A stretch of 64,000 nucleotides of DNA, taken from Adiantum capillus-veneris. Taxonomy: Eukaryota > Streptophyta > Polypodiopsida > Polypodiales > Pteridaceae. Positions 11,340 to 21,350 of this stretch are shown one piece after another (the stretch's first letter is position 1; every line of letters begins with the position of its first letter). Below the pieces are notes generated by a model. That model was not told the DNA's origin. It made no database searches and worked only from the letters and a program-made list of their open reading frames with translations. Both the position numbers and the translations under genes were made by a program. The DNA is taken from the NCBI GenBank assembly GCA_014529385.2, contig CM043967.1, positions 129,157,682 through 129,221,681 on the forward strand, in the 5' to 3' direction.

Positions 11340-14243
11340 TGATGAAAATCTCACATGCACTCGTGTCTGCTCTAGGTCAATTTGAGCGGTCTGTTCCAGA
11401 GTCTGGGTTGACTCTAGCCGCCGATGACCTCGCTTATGGCTCACTAGCCCCTCTCCTAGGGAAAAGTCAAAACTATGTTCAAAACCGTGACCGTTTTCTC
11501 ACAATTCTTTCGAACTGTCGGTTCTAGACACACCTGACTTCCGGATGCATTTTGAGGCCTTAAACGACGTTTTTTGCAAAGTTGACCTAAATGGTTGCCA
11601 AAGTCATACATTTAGTTCAAGTTTTGCTCTAAGATTTGTAGTGTCGCTCTCAGGCTACGTTTTGATATAAAAACTTTTCCAATCCAATGCCGTTTGTGAA
11701 AGTTATGGCCAAAATAGTGAAATGCAGTTTAGAATGGCCAAAATGAGTCCAAATTCAATTTTAAAAGAAGATTTGGGATCTCTGTGACACTGTGAACACT
11801 CCTGTATGGTCAAAATTACAGTTGGACCCTAAAACTGGCCTGGAGACATCCTATGGGTAGGATGTCTTTTTGCTAAGAATTGAATAAAATTTGGTCCAGA
11901 AACTCCCCTTGGGTCTAGCAACACAGTGGTATGGTCAGATTTGGGTTTGGATGCCAAAAGCTCCCAAAGCTGGCTATTCTTGCCTTTGTCTGGTACAAAA
12001 CGCTAAAATTTGCTTAATCTTCAATTTTACTTATCCAACTGAGATGAAACTTGTCACATACACTCAATACAACATTTAGAACATGCATATGATGTCAACT
12101 TATGGTTTGGTCTCAAAATCACCCCTTGTACACAATTTGGGTAGGATGTCTGGAAATTCTCGTCTTTTGCATTTAATCTATCAAAATAAGGTCAAATTCC
12201 TGGTTTGAGAGTGTAAATAAGGTAAAACCTACCTTCTAAACACTCTGGTGACCTCAGAATTGCAAAATTATGACCAGATCACCCTGTAGACATCCTACGG
12301 GTAGGATGTCTACTGCCTATTTTTTCAGATCGAAGTGCTCCTGATGCTTCCTTATGGTCACAACAAGTGCTAGTAAGCTCCACAAATGAAAAAAATGTGC
12401 AAAAATCACTCACTTCAAGCAATTTATGAATTTTTCGCTTTCTGACTTCACCTTTTCACTTTTGGACATCAAAAACATGGGAAAACACTCAAGTCAACAT
12501 GTACCCTCTGAACACACTGGTGGTCTCAGAATTCCCAAATTCCTGCCCAAAAACCCCCTGGAGACATACTACGCCCAAATTTTTTCTACTCAGAATGAAG
12601 CAAGATTTGGTTCAAAGGTTCCCCTTGAGTCTAGCAACACCTTGGTATGATCAGAATTTCATTTGAAGGTCAAAATCACTCACTTCAAGCAATTTATGAT
12701 TTTTTCGCTTTTTGACTTTGCCTTTTGACTTTTGGACATCAAAAACATGGGAAAACACTCAAGTCAACATGTTCCTAGGATAAAACCTACCCTCTGAACA
12801 CACTGGTGGTCTCAGAATTCCTAATTACTATCCAAAAACCCCCTGGAGACATACTACGCCCAATTTTTTTTCTCCTCAGAATGAAGCAAGATTTGGTTCA
12901 AAGGTTCCCCTTGAGTCTAGCAACACCTTGGTATGCTCAAAATTTCATTTGAATGTCAAAATCACTCCAAACAAGCAATTTATGAATTTTTCGCTTTTTG
13001 ACTTCGCCTTTTGACTTTTGGACATCAAAAACATGGGAAAACACTCAAGTCAACATGTTCTTAGGGTAAAACCTACCCTTTGAACACACTGGTGGTCTCA
13101 GAATTCCCAAATTCCTGCCCAAAAATCCCCTGGAGACATACTACGCCCAAATTTTTTTCTACTGAGAATGAAGCAAGATTTGGTTTCAAAGGTTCCCCTT
13201 GAGTCTAGCAACACCTTGGTATGCTCAGAATTTCATTTGAATGTCAAATTCACTCCAATCAAGCAATTTATGAATTTTTCACTTTCTGACTTCGCCTTTT
13301 GACTTTTGGACATCAAAAACATGGGAAAACACTCAAGTCAACATGTTCTTAGGGTAAAACCTACCCTTTGAACACACTGGTGGTCTCAGAATTCCCAAAT
13401 TCCTGCCCAAAACCCCCTTGGAGACATACTATGCCCAACTTTTTCTGCTCAGAATGAAGCAAGATCTAGTCCAGAGATTCTCCTCAAGTCTAGCAACGCC
13501 TTGGTATGCTCAGAATTTCAATTGGATGTCAAAATCATCCAAAACGGCTCTTTCGGACACAATCTTTCCCAAAACGCTAAAGTTCCCCCAATTTAAGTGT
13601 CCAAATGAGATGAAACTTGGTAGACACCCTTAGAAACACTTTTAGAACATGTGTATGAAGTTAGCTTATGGTTTAGGTCTCTCAATCACTCCCCAACATC
13701 AAATGGGTAAGATGTCTGGTATTCACCATCTTTTTCCTTTTTGAAGCCGAAATAAAGTCAAAATCCTCGTTTCAAGGTGTACATAGGGTAAAACCCACCC
13801 AATGAACACTATGGTAGCCTCTAAATTTCCAAATTCTTGCCCCAAATGGCCCTAGAGACATCCTATTCGTAGGATGTCTCTTACATAATTTCCTAAATGG
13901 CGTATTTCTGATGCTTCTCTATGGTCTCTACACTTGATATCATTCACCAACAACACTCAAAAGCACAACAATCACTCAAAACAAGCAATTTATGAGTTTT
14001 TCTCGCTTTCTAGCTTCGCCTTTTGACTTTTGGACACCAAAAACGTGTAAAAACACTCAACTCAACATGTTAGGGTAAAACATACCGACTGAACACACTG
14101 GTGACCTCAAAATTTTCAAAATCTTCACAGTTTTACCTCCAGAGACATCCTACCCCCGTAGGATGTCCCCAATGACAGAATTGTGATTTTTTCAGTTCTA
14201 ACTGTCTCTTAAGCTCTGCCAACCCCTTTGGACTACTCACATC
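11340..14243 (-). repeat. Tandem repeat array with hairpins in LTR-1 leader
   Basis: Units of about 285-288 bp recur: the motif GAGACATACTACGCCCAA starts near 12561, 12846, 13133 and 13421. Related but longer-spaced units carry a hairpin in place of that motif: AGACATCCTA…TAGGATGTCT at 11844-11867, 12288-12311, 13856-13879 and 14143-14167. The best is GAGACATCCTA-TTCG-TAGGATGTCTC (13855-13880), 11 bp perfect arms. Each unit also repeats CTGGTGGTCTCAGAATTCCC and AAAACATGGGAAAACACTCA. The array sits between primer site and gag in element orientation. Tandem repeats in untranslated regions are known from plant Tat/Ogre-type gypsy elements. Confidence 0.9.
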
Positions 14244-14248
14244 AATTA

Positions 14249-15864
14249 TGTAATGGAATTGGCCTATTTGATTTGAGAGTAGGGAAATTAATGAGAGTAC
14301 TTTTGAGAAATGACTTTGTGAGCATAGCGGGTGAACATAATTGAAGATAGCAACATAATCATAGCAATTAGTTAACTTGGCATGAACAATACTTTTGCAA
14401 GAGAGAGAATTTAGAGAACATGACAATAGTTGAGGACCGGATTTATGTGGATCCGGTTCCCCCTCCAATAGGCATTTGTATTATGATTTCTCCCATTAAG
14501 AGAGACTTGTTACAATACAATCTTTGTGTTTCTTGTGACCTAGGTGATACAATGAAGATGGAAAGCTTCATGCATCACAAACATAACATAAACTTGAAGA
14601 AAGCTTTAACTATCCCAAGCCTCAGTCCCAAGACCTCAAACACCTTCGAAGGTGGAGAGAGCTAGCAAGGAATGAGGGTAGGGAAGAGGAAGAAGAAACA
14701 TTTCGTAGGAGAAAGAATTAGTTCCTCACTTATCATAAATCTTGTTGCTAGCATACATAATAGAATAGTAATGAAGAAGAGGGAGATGGCAAGCTTAAGC
14801 ATTGAAGCACGGCTCTTGGTTGGATTTGCACTCCATATCCAAGAGTGTTGGTGTATGCTCTCAACCTCTACTTGCTTGGAGAAGGAGAGGGAGCTCTTGC
14901 ACTTTGCATAGCACAAAATGAGAGTGTTTGTGAGTGTGTGTGGGTGAGTATACCCCCTAAGCAACCCCCTAGCTTTCTTGGGTTGACCCCCCCTTGTAGC
15001 TCATGCTTGAAGCTCATTGGACCCCTCCAGGCCTAGCCAATCACAAGCATGAGGCATTACAAGCAGCAAGGGTAGCCTTGAGACAAGTGTCCCCCTTTCC
15101 CTTTTGAGAGAGAGGGCTAGATAAATGCTAAATCAATTAATTAAATCTCCTAGATTATTATTGGACCCCTTGGGTGGCCAACCAATAGGCTTCAGGCACA
15201 CCATGAGGGCAACATGAGGAGGAACTTGACAAGTGTGCCTTTTGCTTTCTTTGTACCATGCATGCCTTCTGTGAGTGTATGGGTGTTATCTCTCATCCCC
15301 CCTCATGTAGGGCTCGCCCCCTCCTTGTAGGGATTGAATCTTTGACTTTTTGACACCTCAAGCCCCTCATGCATAGGCCCAGTTCCCACCACAAGCTTGG
15401 CTCATAAGCACTTTAAGCTTGGGTTGGGTTCTCACCTCAAGTGCAACCCTAGCATCTCAAGCATGTCAAGCACCTCAAGCATCTCAATAATTAAGCACCT
15501 CAAGCACATCAAGCACATCAAGCACCTTAGTCATCAAGCATGACAAGCAGGACAAGCACCTCGAGCTAGGTCGGGTTCCCGCGCCTCAAGCTCAGCCCTA
15601 GGTTACCAAGGTCAAAGGCGTTTTACACACATTATTGGAGGTCTTCAATGAATCTAACCCTAAGGTCTTATGCTTCATTTGTTAGCCTTGCTCTTTGATA
15701 GACCATCTCTCATTTGGGACCCTTTACCATTGGCCCCGTGTTGAGATAGATCTATAGGCACATGTCTATATCTTAACACTTGTTCCCGTTTATTCTCCCA
15801 CATTAAGTGATCAATTTAATACGAGAAAATCATTTGGGTTGTTTAGATATTATATTTTATGACA
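14249..15864 (-). repeat. LTR-2 3' LTR
   Basis: 1616 bp, TGTAATGGAA…TTTTATGACA in plus orientation. It matches 23768-25376 with a modest number of substitutions. Near 15450-15560 it contains a short array of AAGCACMTC-type units. This copy has one more unit (…CACATCAAGCACATCAAGCACC…) than the other LTR. Open frames conserved between the two LTRs reflect their common origin, not selection. Confidence 0.93.
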
Positions 15865-16222
15865 TTACCTCTCTCTTGAAATCATAGTCGTCCTCGACTA
15901 TGAGGTAGAAGAGATGAAGCCTTAGCCATGAGTCAATTTCACTTAGCGGGTAGAGGATCCCTTTTTACCCTACGACATCTTTCCAAGATGGATGACTAAT
16001 CCATTTGGTGCTTGGGAGACATAGCTGCCACAAGCATGTGTGGTCTTTAGTCCATTTCATTGTCCCAAAGTAGAGTGACAAATTCTACTTGGTGTTTGAG
16101 AGACGTCGTCATCACAAACATGATTCTAAGCATGCATACTAGTTAAATTTGTGCACAATTAAAAAGAGGACTAGTCTTATAAGACAAAACATGAGTCATT
16201 TAAAAGAAATTTGTACATTTGC
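15865..16222 (-). other. LTR-2 3' non-coding region and purine tract
   Basis: Between the chromodomain stop and the 3' LTR. The minus strand ends in CAAGAGAGAGGTAA directly at the LTR, serving as the polypurine tract. Nothing else recognised. Confidence 0.6.
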
Positions 16223-16406
16223 TTACTCTAATGTAGCATTGTAAGCATTGACAAGGCTCATACTATCCTTAAGCTGTATTCCTTGCATCCATCTAGCATC
16301 TTCAAAAGGATAATTTTTGAACTTAATAAGATACCGTCGGATAATCTTACCATGTCGTAGTACCTTGTCTTCATGCCGAAGAACAGCTTCGGGTTGTAGC
16401 ACCTCT
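16223..16406 (-). pseudogene. LTR-2 chromodomain-like C-terminal tail
   Basis: Reads …QPEAVLRHEDKVLRHGKI IRRYLIKFKNYPFEDARWM… up to a stop at 16223. The pattern of a short basic segment, then Y-L-I-K-F/W-K-N-Y-P, then E-D-A-x-W is that of the chromodomain-like tail of chromovirus integrases, which in related families targets integration through chromatin binding. It is cut off from the integrase by LTR-3. If LTR-3 and one CCTCT are removed, the reading is …EDQEEVLQPEAVL…, matching the usual linker. Confidence 0.75.
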
Positions 16407-16447
16407 TGTTGAAGGAGTACGAGCGGAAGTGCGACGCGAGAGAGAGT
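16407..16447 (-). repeat. LTR-3 3' LTR remnant, 41 bp
   Basis: Nearly identical to 20184-20224 (TTGAAGRAGTACGAGCGGAA…GCGAGAGAGAG). It is followed at once by reverse-transcriptase coding sequence, so only the terminal part of the 3' LTR survives. Confidence 0.85.
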
Positions 16448-17585
16448 TGGCAACAAGCCTTGCTTTGTACTTTGGCTGACTATCATGAGCGGTGATCTTA
16501 TACCTGTAAACCCATTTACAAGGTAGAGCCTTTTTGCCCTGTGGTAATTTAACTAGCTTCCATGTCTGGTTTTTATGCAGAGCTGTCATCTCTGACTGCA
16601 TGGCCAATTGCCAATTCCCGGAGTCCTTCATTTGCACTGCTTCCTTGTAACATGAAGGCTCATTGCAATCAGTCAACATGACATAGTTCATAGATGGAAC
16701 AAACCTATCAGGAGGTCGCGTGACACGTCGAGATCTACGCACAATAGGTGGCTCAGGCTCAGCCACAACCTGTGGTTCCACTCTATCCTGTCCTTGCTCC
16801 TCTTGAGTCCTGACATTTTGTCTTGCACGTGCAGGTCCATCTTCTTGGAAGACAACTCTTCTAATCTCCTCAACCCTCTCTGGTTTAGAATGATATTTGG
16901 ATTGATTAAAGTGAACATCATTCCTACGGACAACCTTTCTGGATTCGGGATCCCAAAGTCTGTACCCCATCTCACCAGAATTACCATAGCCTAGAAAGAT
17001 GCACTTTCTACTCTTTGGCTCAAGGTTGTTCCTAAATTCCTTTGGAACGTGAGTATATGTCTCATAGCCAAAGACTCTGAGATGCTTGTATGAGGGCATT
17101 TTGCATGACCATACCATCTTTGGCATTGAATCCTTCTGCAAAACCTTGCTAGGAGATCTATTTACAAGATGAACAGCTGTTGATACAACTTCAGCCCAAA
17201 ACCCATTTGGCAGCTGTGCATTAGACAACATACTTCTGACCTTCTCTTGTATGGTCCTATTCATCCTCTCAGCAACACCATTTCGAGGAGGATTGTAAGG
17301 AGCAGTAAGTTCACGTTTTATACCTTTTGACTCACAAAAGTCCTGAAAGGCCTTTGAAACATACTCTCCACCATTGTCAGTGCGTAAGCATTTAAGCTTC
17401 TCGCCACTCTGATTCTCCACAAGTGTCACAAACGTTTTGAAAACACTAAACGCTTCATCCTTGTGCTTGAGAAAGTAAACCCATACTTTCCTTGAGTAAT
17501 CATCTATAAATGTCATAAAGTAAGAAGCTCCGCCTAGAGATAGGTTAGGCATAGGTCCACACAAATCACTATGAACAAGTGCCAA
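16448..17585 (-). pseudogene. LTR-3 integrase and truncated reverse transcriptase
   Basis: Opens with ALVHSDLCGPMP and continues through a copia integrase core with Asp (HSDLCGP), Asp (LRTDNGGEY) and Glu (NGVAERMNRT), so the DDE triad is present. The GKSRKCIFLGY-like and DVHFNQ segments follow. RT begins with WQLAMQSEMTALHKNQTWKL, GKKALPCKWVYRYK and ends at PKYKARLVA, just ahead of where the catalytic core would start. After that the frame runs into LTR sequence. Catalytic YxDD, RNase H and the rest are absent. Confidence 0.85.
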
Positions 17586-19087
17586 CTGTGTATCTCTTCT
17601 ACTGCTTCTATGCTTATGTGGCTACTGTGTTTGCTTACCATACAGACAATGTTCACAGAATTCAAAATCATTAAATGAAAAGCCATCAAATAACCAGAAC
17701 GAGACAAGATTTCCATTCCCTTCTTGGACATATGTCCTAACCGGCTATGCCACAAAGAAACGTTCAGCTGCTCGGTTACATTGATTACATTTTTAGAGAC
17801 ATTTGATACATAAATCATGTAAAGTCCTCCAGACTTTACTCCATGTGCTACTGTCATAGAACCCTTGGATATCTTCCACATGTTCTGTCCAAAAGTGGTG
17901 ATGTAGCCAGCATCATCAAGTAAACCTGTGCTGATCAAGCTCTTTGTAATTGCGGGAACATGTCTCACATTCTTCAGCGTGAAAGAAGAGCCATTCTGAA
18001 ACTTCAATTGAACATCTCCAACACCTAAGATCTCACATGTCTGCCCATTGCCTAGCCGAACATGATCTTTAGTGGTCACATAAGAGGTAAACCACTCCTT
18101 GTTTGGAGACACATGAAGTGATGCCCCTAAGTCTATAATCCAGTCACTCAGTGCATTTCCATCAGATGTTGTAAGAAGAGCTGAGTCCATTGTATTCTTC
18201 AAGAAGTAGATGTCTCCTGACACTAGACTGTCATCCTCTGCAACAGTGTTTGTCACATTTATTTCTTGAATCTTCACTGAGGACTTGTTCTTCTCACCAT
18301 GGTCTTCAGCTTTGTCTTTGCATTTTTCTGCTTTCCATTCTCTGCAGTCTCTTTTCATGTGACCCTTCTTGCCACAATGGTAGCATTCTATGTCACTCTT
18401 GCCTTTAGCACTGCGGGACTTGCTACGAGACTGATTCCTCTTTCCACCTTTGTACTTTTCTTTGGTCCTTCCCCTGACAACTAAGGCTATTCCTTTGCCT
18501 TTGTCCATTGTCTTTCTATTGGTTTCTTCGGTAAGCAGACTTCCTTCTACACCTGCTATGTTCAAACCATCTGGAGGTGCAGAATTACTCAAAGCTATGC
18601 GAAAAGTGTCCCAACTTTCCGGCAATGTGATCAACAGGAACATAGCTCTAACAGGTTCATCAAACTTGACACCTTGAGCTGACAACTGACTATAGATTGT
18701 GTTGAATTCATTCATATGATTGGACATAGGTGTCCCTTCTTTCATCTTCAAGTCAACAAGCTTCGTAAGCCAGTATACCTGTGAAGCTGCACTCTGCTTC
18801 TCATAAAGATCACTCAGCTTTAACCATGCTTGATAAGCCGACATCTCGTCTGCTACATTGAAGTAAACGCTTTCTGCCAAAGTCAGCATAATGGTAGAAA
18901 GTGCCAATTCATCTATTTCGCTCCATTCATCTTCGTCCATATCTTCTGGTTTTATCCCTTTGAGCTTTATAGGTTTTATCTGCTTCTTTTGTACCAACAC
19001 GTGCCAAATCTTCTTCTTCCACAATGGGAAATTGGTTCCATCCAGCTTCTTGATATTGTAAAGAGCAGTGTCTTGTGATCCAGCCAT
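17586..19087 (-). pseudogene. LTR-3 gag-protease
   Basis: Starts MAGSQDTALYNIKKLDGTNF at 19087, a typical copia Gag opening (K/RLDGxNFxxW). Residues 1-190 are the UBN2-type gag core. A CCHC knuckle (CYHCGKKGHMKRDC) is at 235-248. The protease active site at 319-323 reads DLGAS instead of D-S-G-A-S, so Asp is kept but the Ser is lost. The GAG-pre-integrase segment (LWHSRLGHMSKKGMEIL) follows. The frame then shifts near 17680 and the integrase lies in another frame. Confidence 0.85.
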
Positions 19088-20170
19088 AGCTACGCTTCAC
19101 AGTAGTTTACTTTCCTGGGAAAAGTTCGGCAGAGTTTCCCCTGTAAACTGACCTCTGAACCAATATCAACCTGTCAAATGAACCAAGAAAGCTTGAGATT
19201 CTGCAGAAATTTTGGCAGAGTCTCCTTTGTAAAATGGCTCTGGTGTACTAAAAACAGACCAAAAAACAGCTCAAAAAACCATTGTCTCTCTAACACTGTA
19301 AGCTGTGGGTAAACCTGTCCTGCACCTGTACTGTCTCTGACTGTCCTGTCACTGTCCTGTAAGCATAGACTGCAACAATGCCTCAACGGCAGTAAAGCAA
19401 AGATGCAATCCCAACTGTCTAACTCACAGTCAATACATCCTAGCTGCCTATCTAAGGGTGCTCGAGGGATCGCTCCAAGACCTGTATCACCGAAAGGATC
19501 TCAACATTCGAGAATCCCCCAGCTCAATAAAACCTCACTCAACCCTCAACAAAGGCTGTAGTAAATCTGACAGTACATAGACTTCCCACAAAGTCATACA
19601 TCCACAAATTTTCCACTGTATGCTGTAACCGCTGCGGCGGTTGTTTGCTGCGTGACTCACATCCAGCAAACCCTCAACAGACATACATCATCTCTGACAA
19701 TACATCCCATGTGGAAGTACCTACAATGTCAGGATGAATCTGGAATATCAAGCAGCAAACACAAGCTACCTGATGAACTAGTGGATGTCGCCTACAGTCT
19801 GTGTGTAGATATGCCCCTGTCGTATGTGACACGTCTCCAAGAACTGTGAGCCGTCCTTCGATGTGTAGACAGCCACAAATCAACACTCTGGGAGTGTCGA
19901 TATCCTCAGCACCTACAATCGTAGGCCAAAAACCCCAAATTTGCAGAGTCGGACCTGCACCCGCTGAGACCGTGTAGTCAAAAATGGCTTGCGCAGACCT
20001 TTGTCGAAGCCGAACGGTGGCCGAGATGACCTCAGAATGAAATTCTGACAACACCGAGCCCTTTGGGCTTGCCCACGAGATTTGGGTCCGTGTCTTCACC
20101 TGTGGAATTTCACTCCAATCTGAGCTGGTGACTCTAGCCTCCTGCAGTGCTGCCCCGAGCCTCGGTCTGA
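19088..20170 (-). other. LTR-3 leader
   Basis: About 1.1 kb between primer site and gag, with no protein family. It holds two copies of a GGCAGAGTYTCCYYTGTAAA motif (about 19128-19147 and 19213-19232) that recurs in unrelated DNA at 61-63 kb. Confidence 0.6.
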
Positions 20171-20182
20171 GCTCTGATACCA
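20171..20182 (-). other. LTR-3 primer binding site, tRNA-iMet type
   Basis: The minus strand reads TGGTATCAGAGC right after the 5' LTR, the standard complement of plant initiator methionine tRNA 3' end. Confidence 0.9.
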
Positions 20183-20183
20183 G

Positions 20184-20376
20184 TTGAAGAAGTACGAGCG
20201 GAAGTGTGACGCGAGAGAGAGTGCGAGAAGAAGAGCACGACGATATGGTGAACTCGCTCTACTGTAATGTGTAGAGCATAGTGAGTTCTTACTAGGTTTT
20301 TACAAAAGAATATGTGTACATACCTGGCGGCCCGCCCACTTACCTGGGCGACCACATTGGGCTTTATACCCCAACA
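20184..20376 (-). repeat. LTR-3 5' LTR, ~193 bp
   Basis: The minus strand starts TGTTGGGGTATAAAGCCC and ends …CTTCTTCAAC at the primer site. A TATAAAG lies very near its start. It abuts the CCTCT target duplication. Confidence 0.85.
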
Positions 20377-21350
20377 CCTCTTCTTGGTCTTCAACTTCGG
20401 GAGGGTCTTCAATAATTGGTTCAGTTGGTGGGGCTTAAGTAGGCTTACATGAAAGGCATTGTGTATGAGCCAATGGTTGGGCAACTTGAGTTGATATTCC
20501 GTCTCATTGATGGGCTTCAAGATTTGGAAAGGACCATAGTATCTTTTTGCTAGTTTAGCATAATACTTTTGATGGCCCATAGGATTTTTGCCCGTCGTTT
20601 GCCTTAATCGAGCCTTAGGAAACTTGAGTAAGACCCAATCATTTTCTTTGAACATTAAGGCTCTTCTGTGCTTATCAGTAGCAACTTTTTGCCTTTGTTG
20701 AGAGATGGATATAGCCTCCCTAATCTTTTGAAAAGATTCTTGTAGGTCACAACTATACTCATCGGCGGCGAAGATCTTCCCATGTACTTTGAGTAGCAAG
20801 GTAATTTTAGGTCTTCCCTCAATGATCTCAAAAGGTGCTTTTCCCATAGAAGTATGTACAGTATTATTGTAGGCATACTCTTCCCATGTACTTTGAGTAG
20901 CAAGGTAATTTTAGGTCTTCCCTCAATGATCTCAAAAGGTGCTTTTCCCATAGAAGTATGTACAGTATTATTGTAGGCATACTCTACAAGAGGTAAGTAC
21001 TTTTCCCATTGTGAGCGTTGATCTACTTCGGTAACATAAGTCTTGGGTAGATTGAGTATCGTAAGATTGGCTATCGCACTTTGGCCATCCGTTTGTGGGT
21101 GATAGGCCAAAGAGAAATTCAATCTTGTCCCTAGATTTTCAAAGAGACCTTTCCAGAAATTACTGGTCATTCTAGGATCTCTTTCTGACACGATGGATGT
21201 GGGTAATCCATGGTGCTTGAAAATCTGAGATATGAAGAGAGTTGCCATTTGATGGGCCTTAATAGTCTTTTTGATAGGAATAAAATGTACTTGCTTGCTA
21301 AACTTGTCAACTATTGTCCATATTCCTGTATTCCCATGGATAGACTTGGG
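20377..21350 (-). pseudogene. LTR-2 integrase
   Basis: Reads SIHGNTGIWTIVDKFSKQ (first catalytic Asp), IVSERDPRMTSNFWKGLF (second Asp) and YHPQTDGQSAIANLT, where the usual catalytic Glu of GQTER-type motifs appears as Ser-Ala. Then comes the gypsy C-terminal region …HNAFHVSLLKPH. Upstream it is fused directly to the protease-RT linker, so RT and RNase H are missing. A perfect 104 bp tandem duplication (20777-20984) shifts the frame. Not functional as it stands. Confidence 0.85.
20777..20984. repeat. Perfect 104 bp tandem duplication inside LTR-2 integrase
   Basis: 20777-20880 and 20881-20984 are identical copies starting TTCCCATGTACTTTGAGTAG. Because 104 is not a multiple of three it breaks the frame. 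Identity suggests a recent event. Confidence 0.95.

Larger units (their letters stand above)
16407..20376 (-). mobile_element. LTR-3: Ty1/copia element, 3' half deleted
   Basis: 3970 bp bounded by the perfect target duplication CCTCT (16402-16406 and 20377-20381). Minus orientation: 5' LTR at about 20184-20376, primer site complementary to initiator Met tRNA, leader, gag-protease, integrase and only the beginning of reverse transcriptase. The RT is joined at 16447/16448 to the last ~41 bp of an LTR (16407-16447), so RT, RNase H and most of the 3' LTR are gone while the outer end is preserved. Inserted in LTR-2 just before its chromodomain-like tail, so it is the youngest layer of this nest. 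Confidence 0.92.

Noticed and set aside
11340-14243. Repeat array as a CRISPR array
   Set aside because: Units of ~287 bp with no spacers in a plant retrotransposon leader; ordinary tandem repeat.
14420-14665. 81-codon frame conserved at 23940-24185
   Set aside because: Both lie in the two LTRs of LTR-2, which are copies by mechanism; conservation is not evidence of coding.
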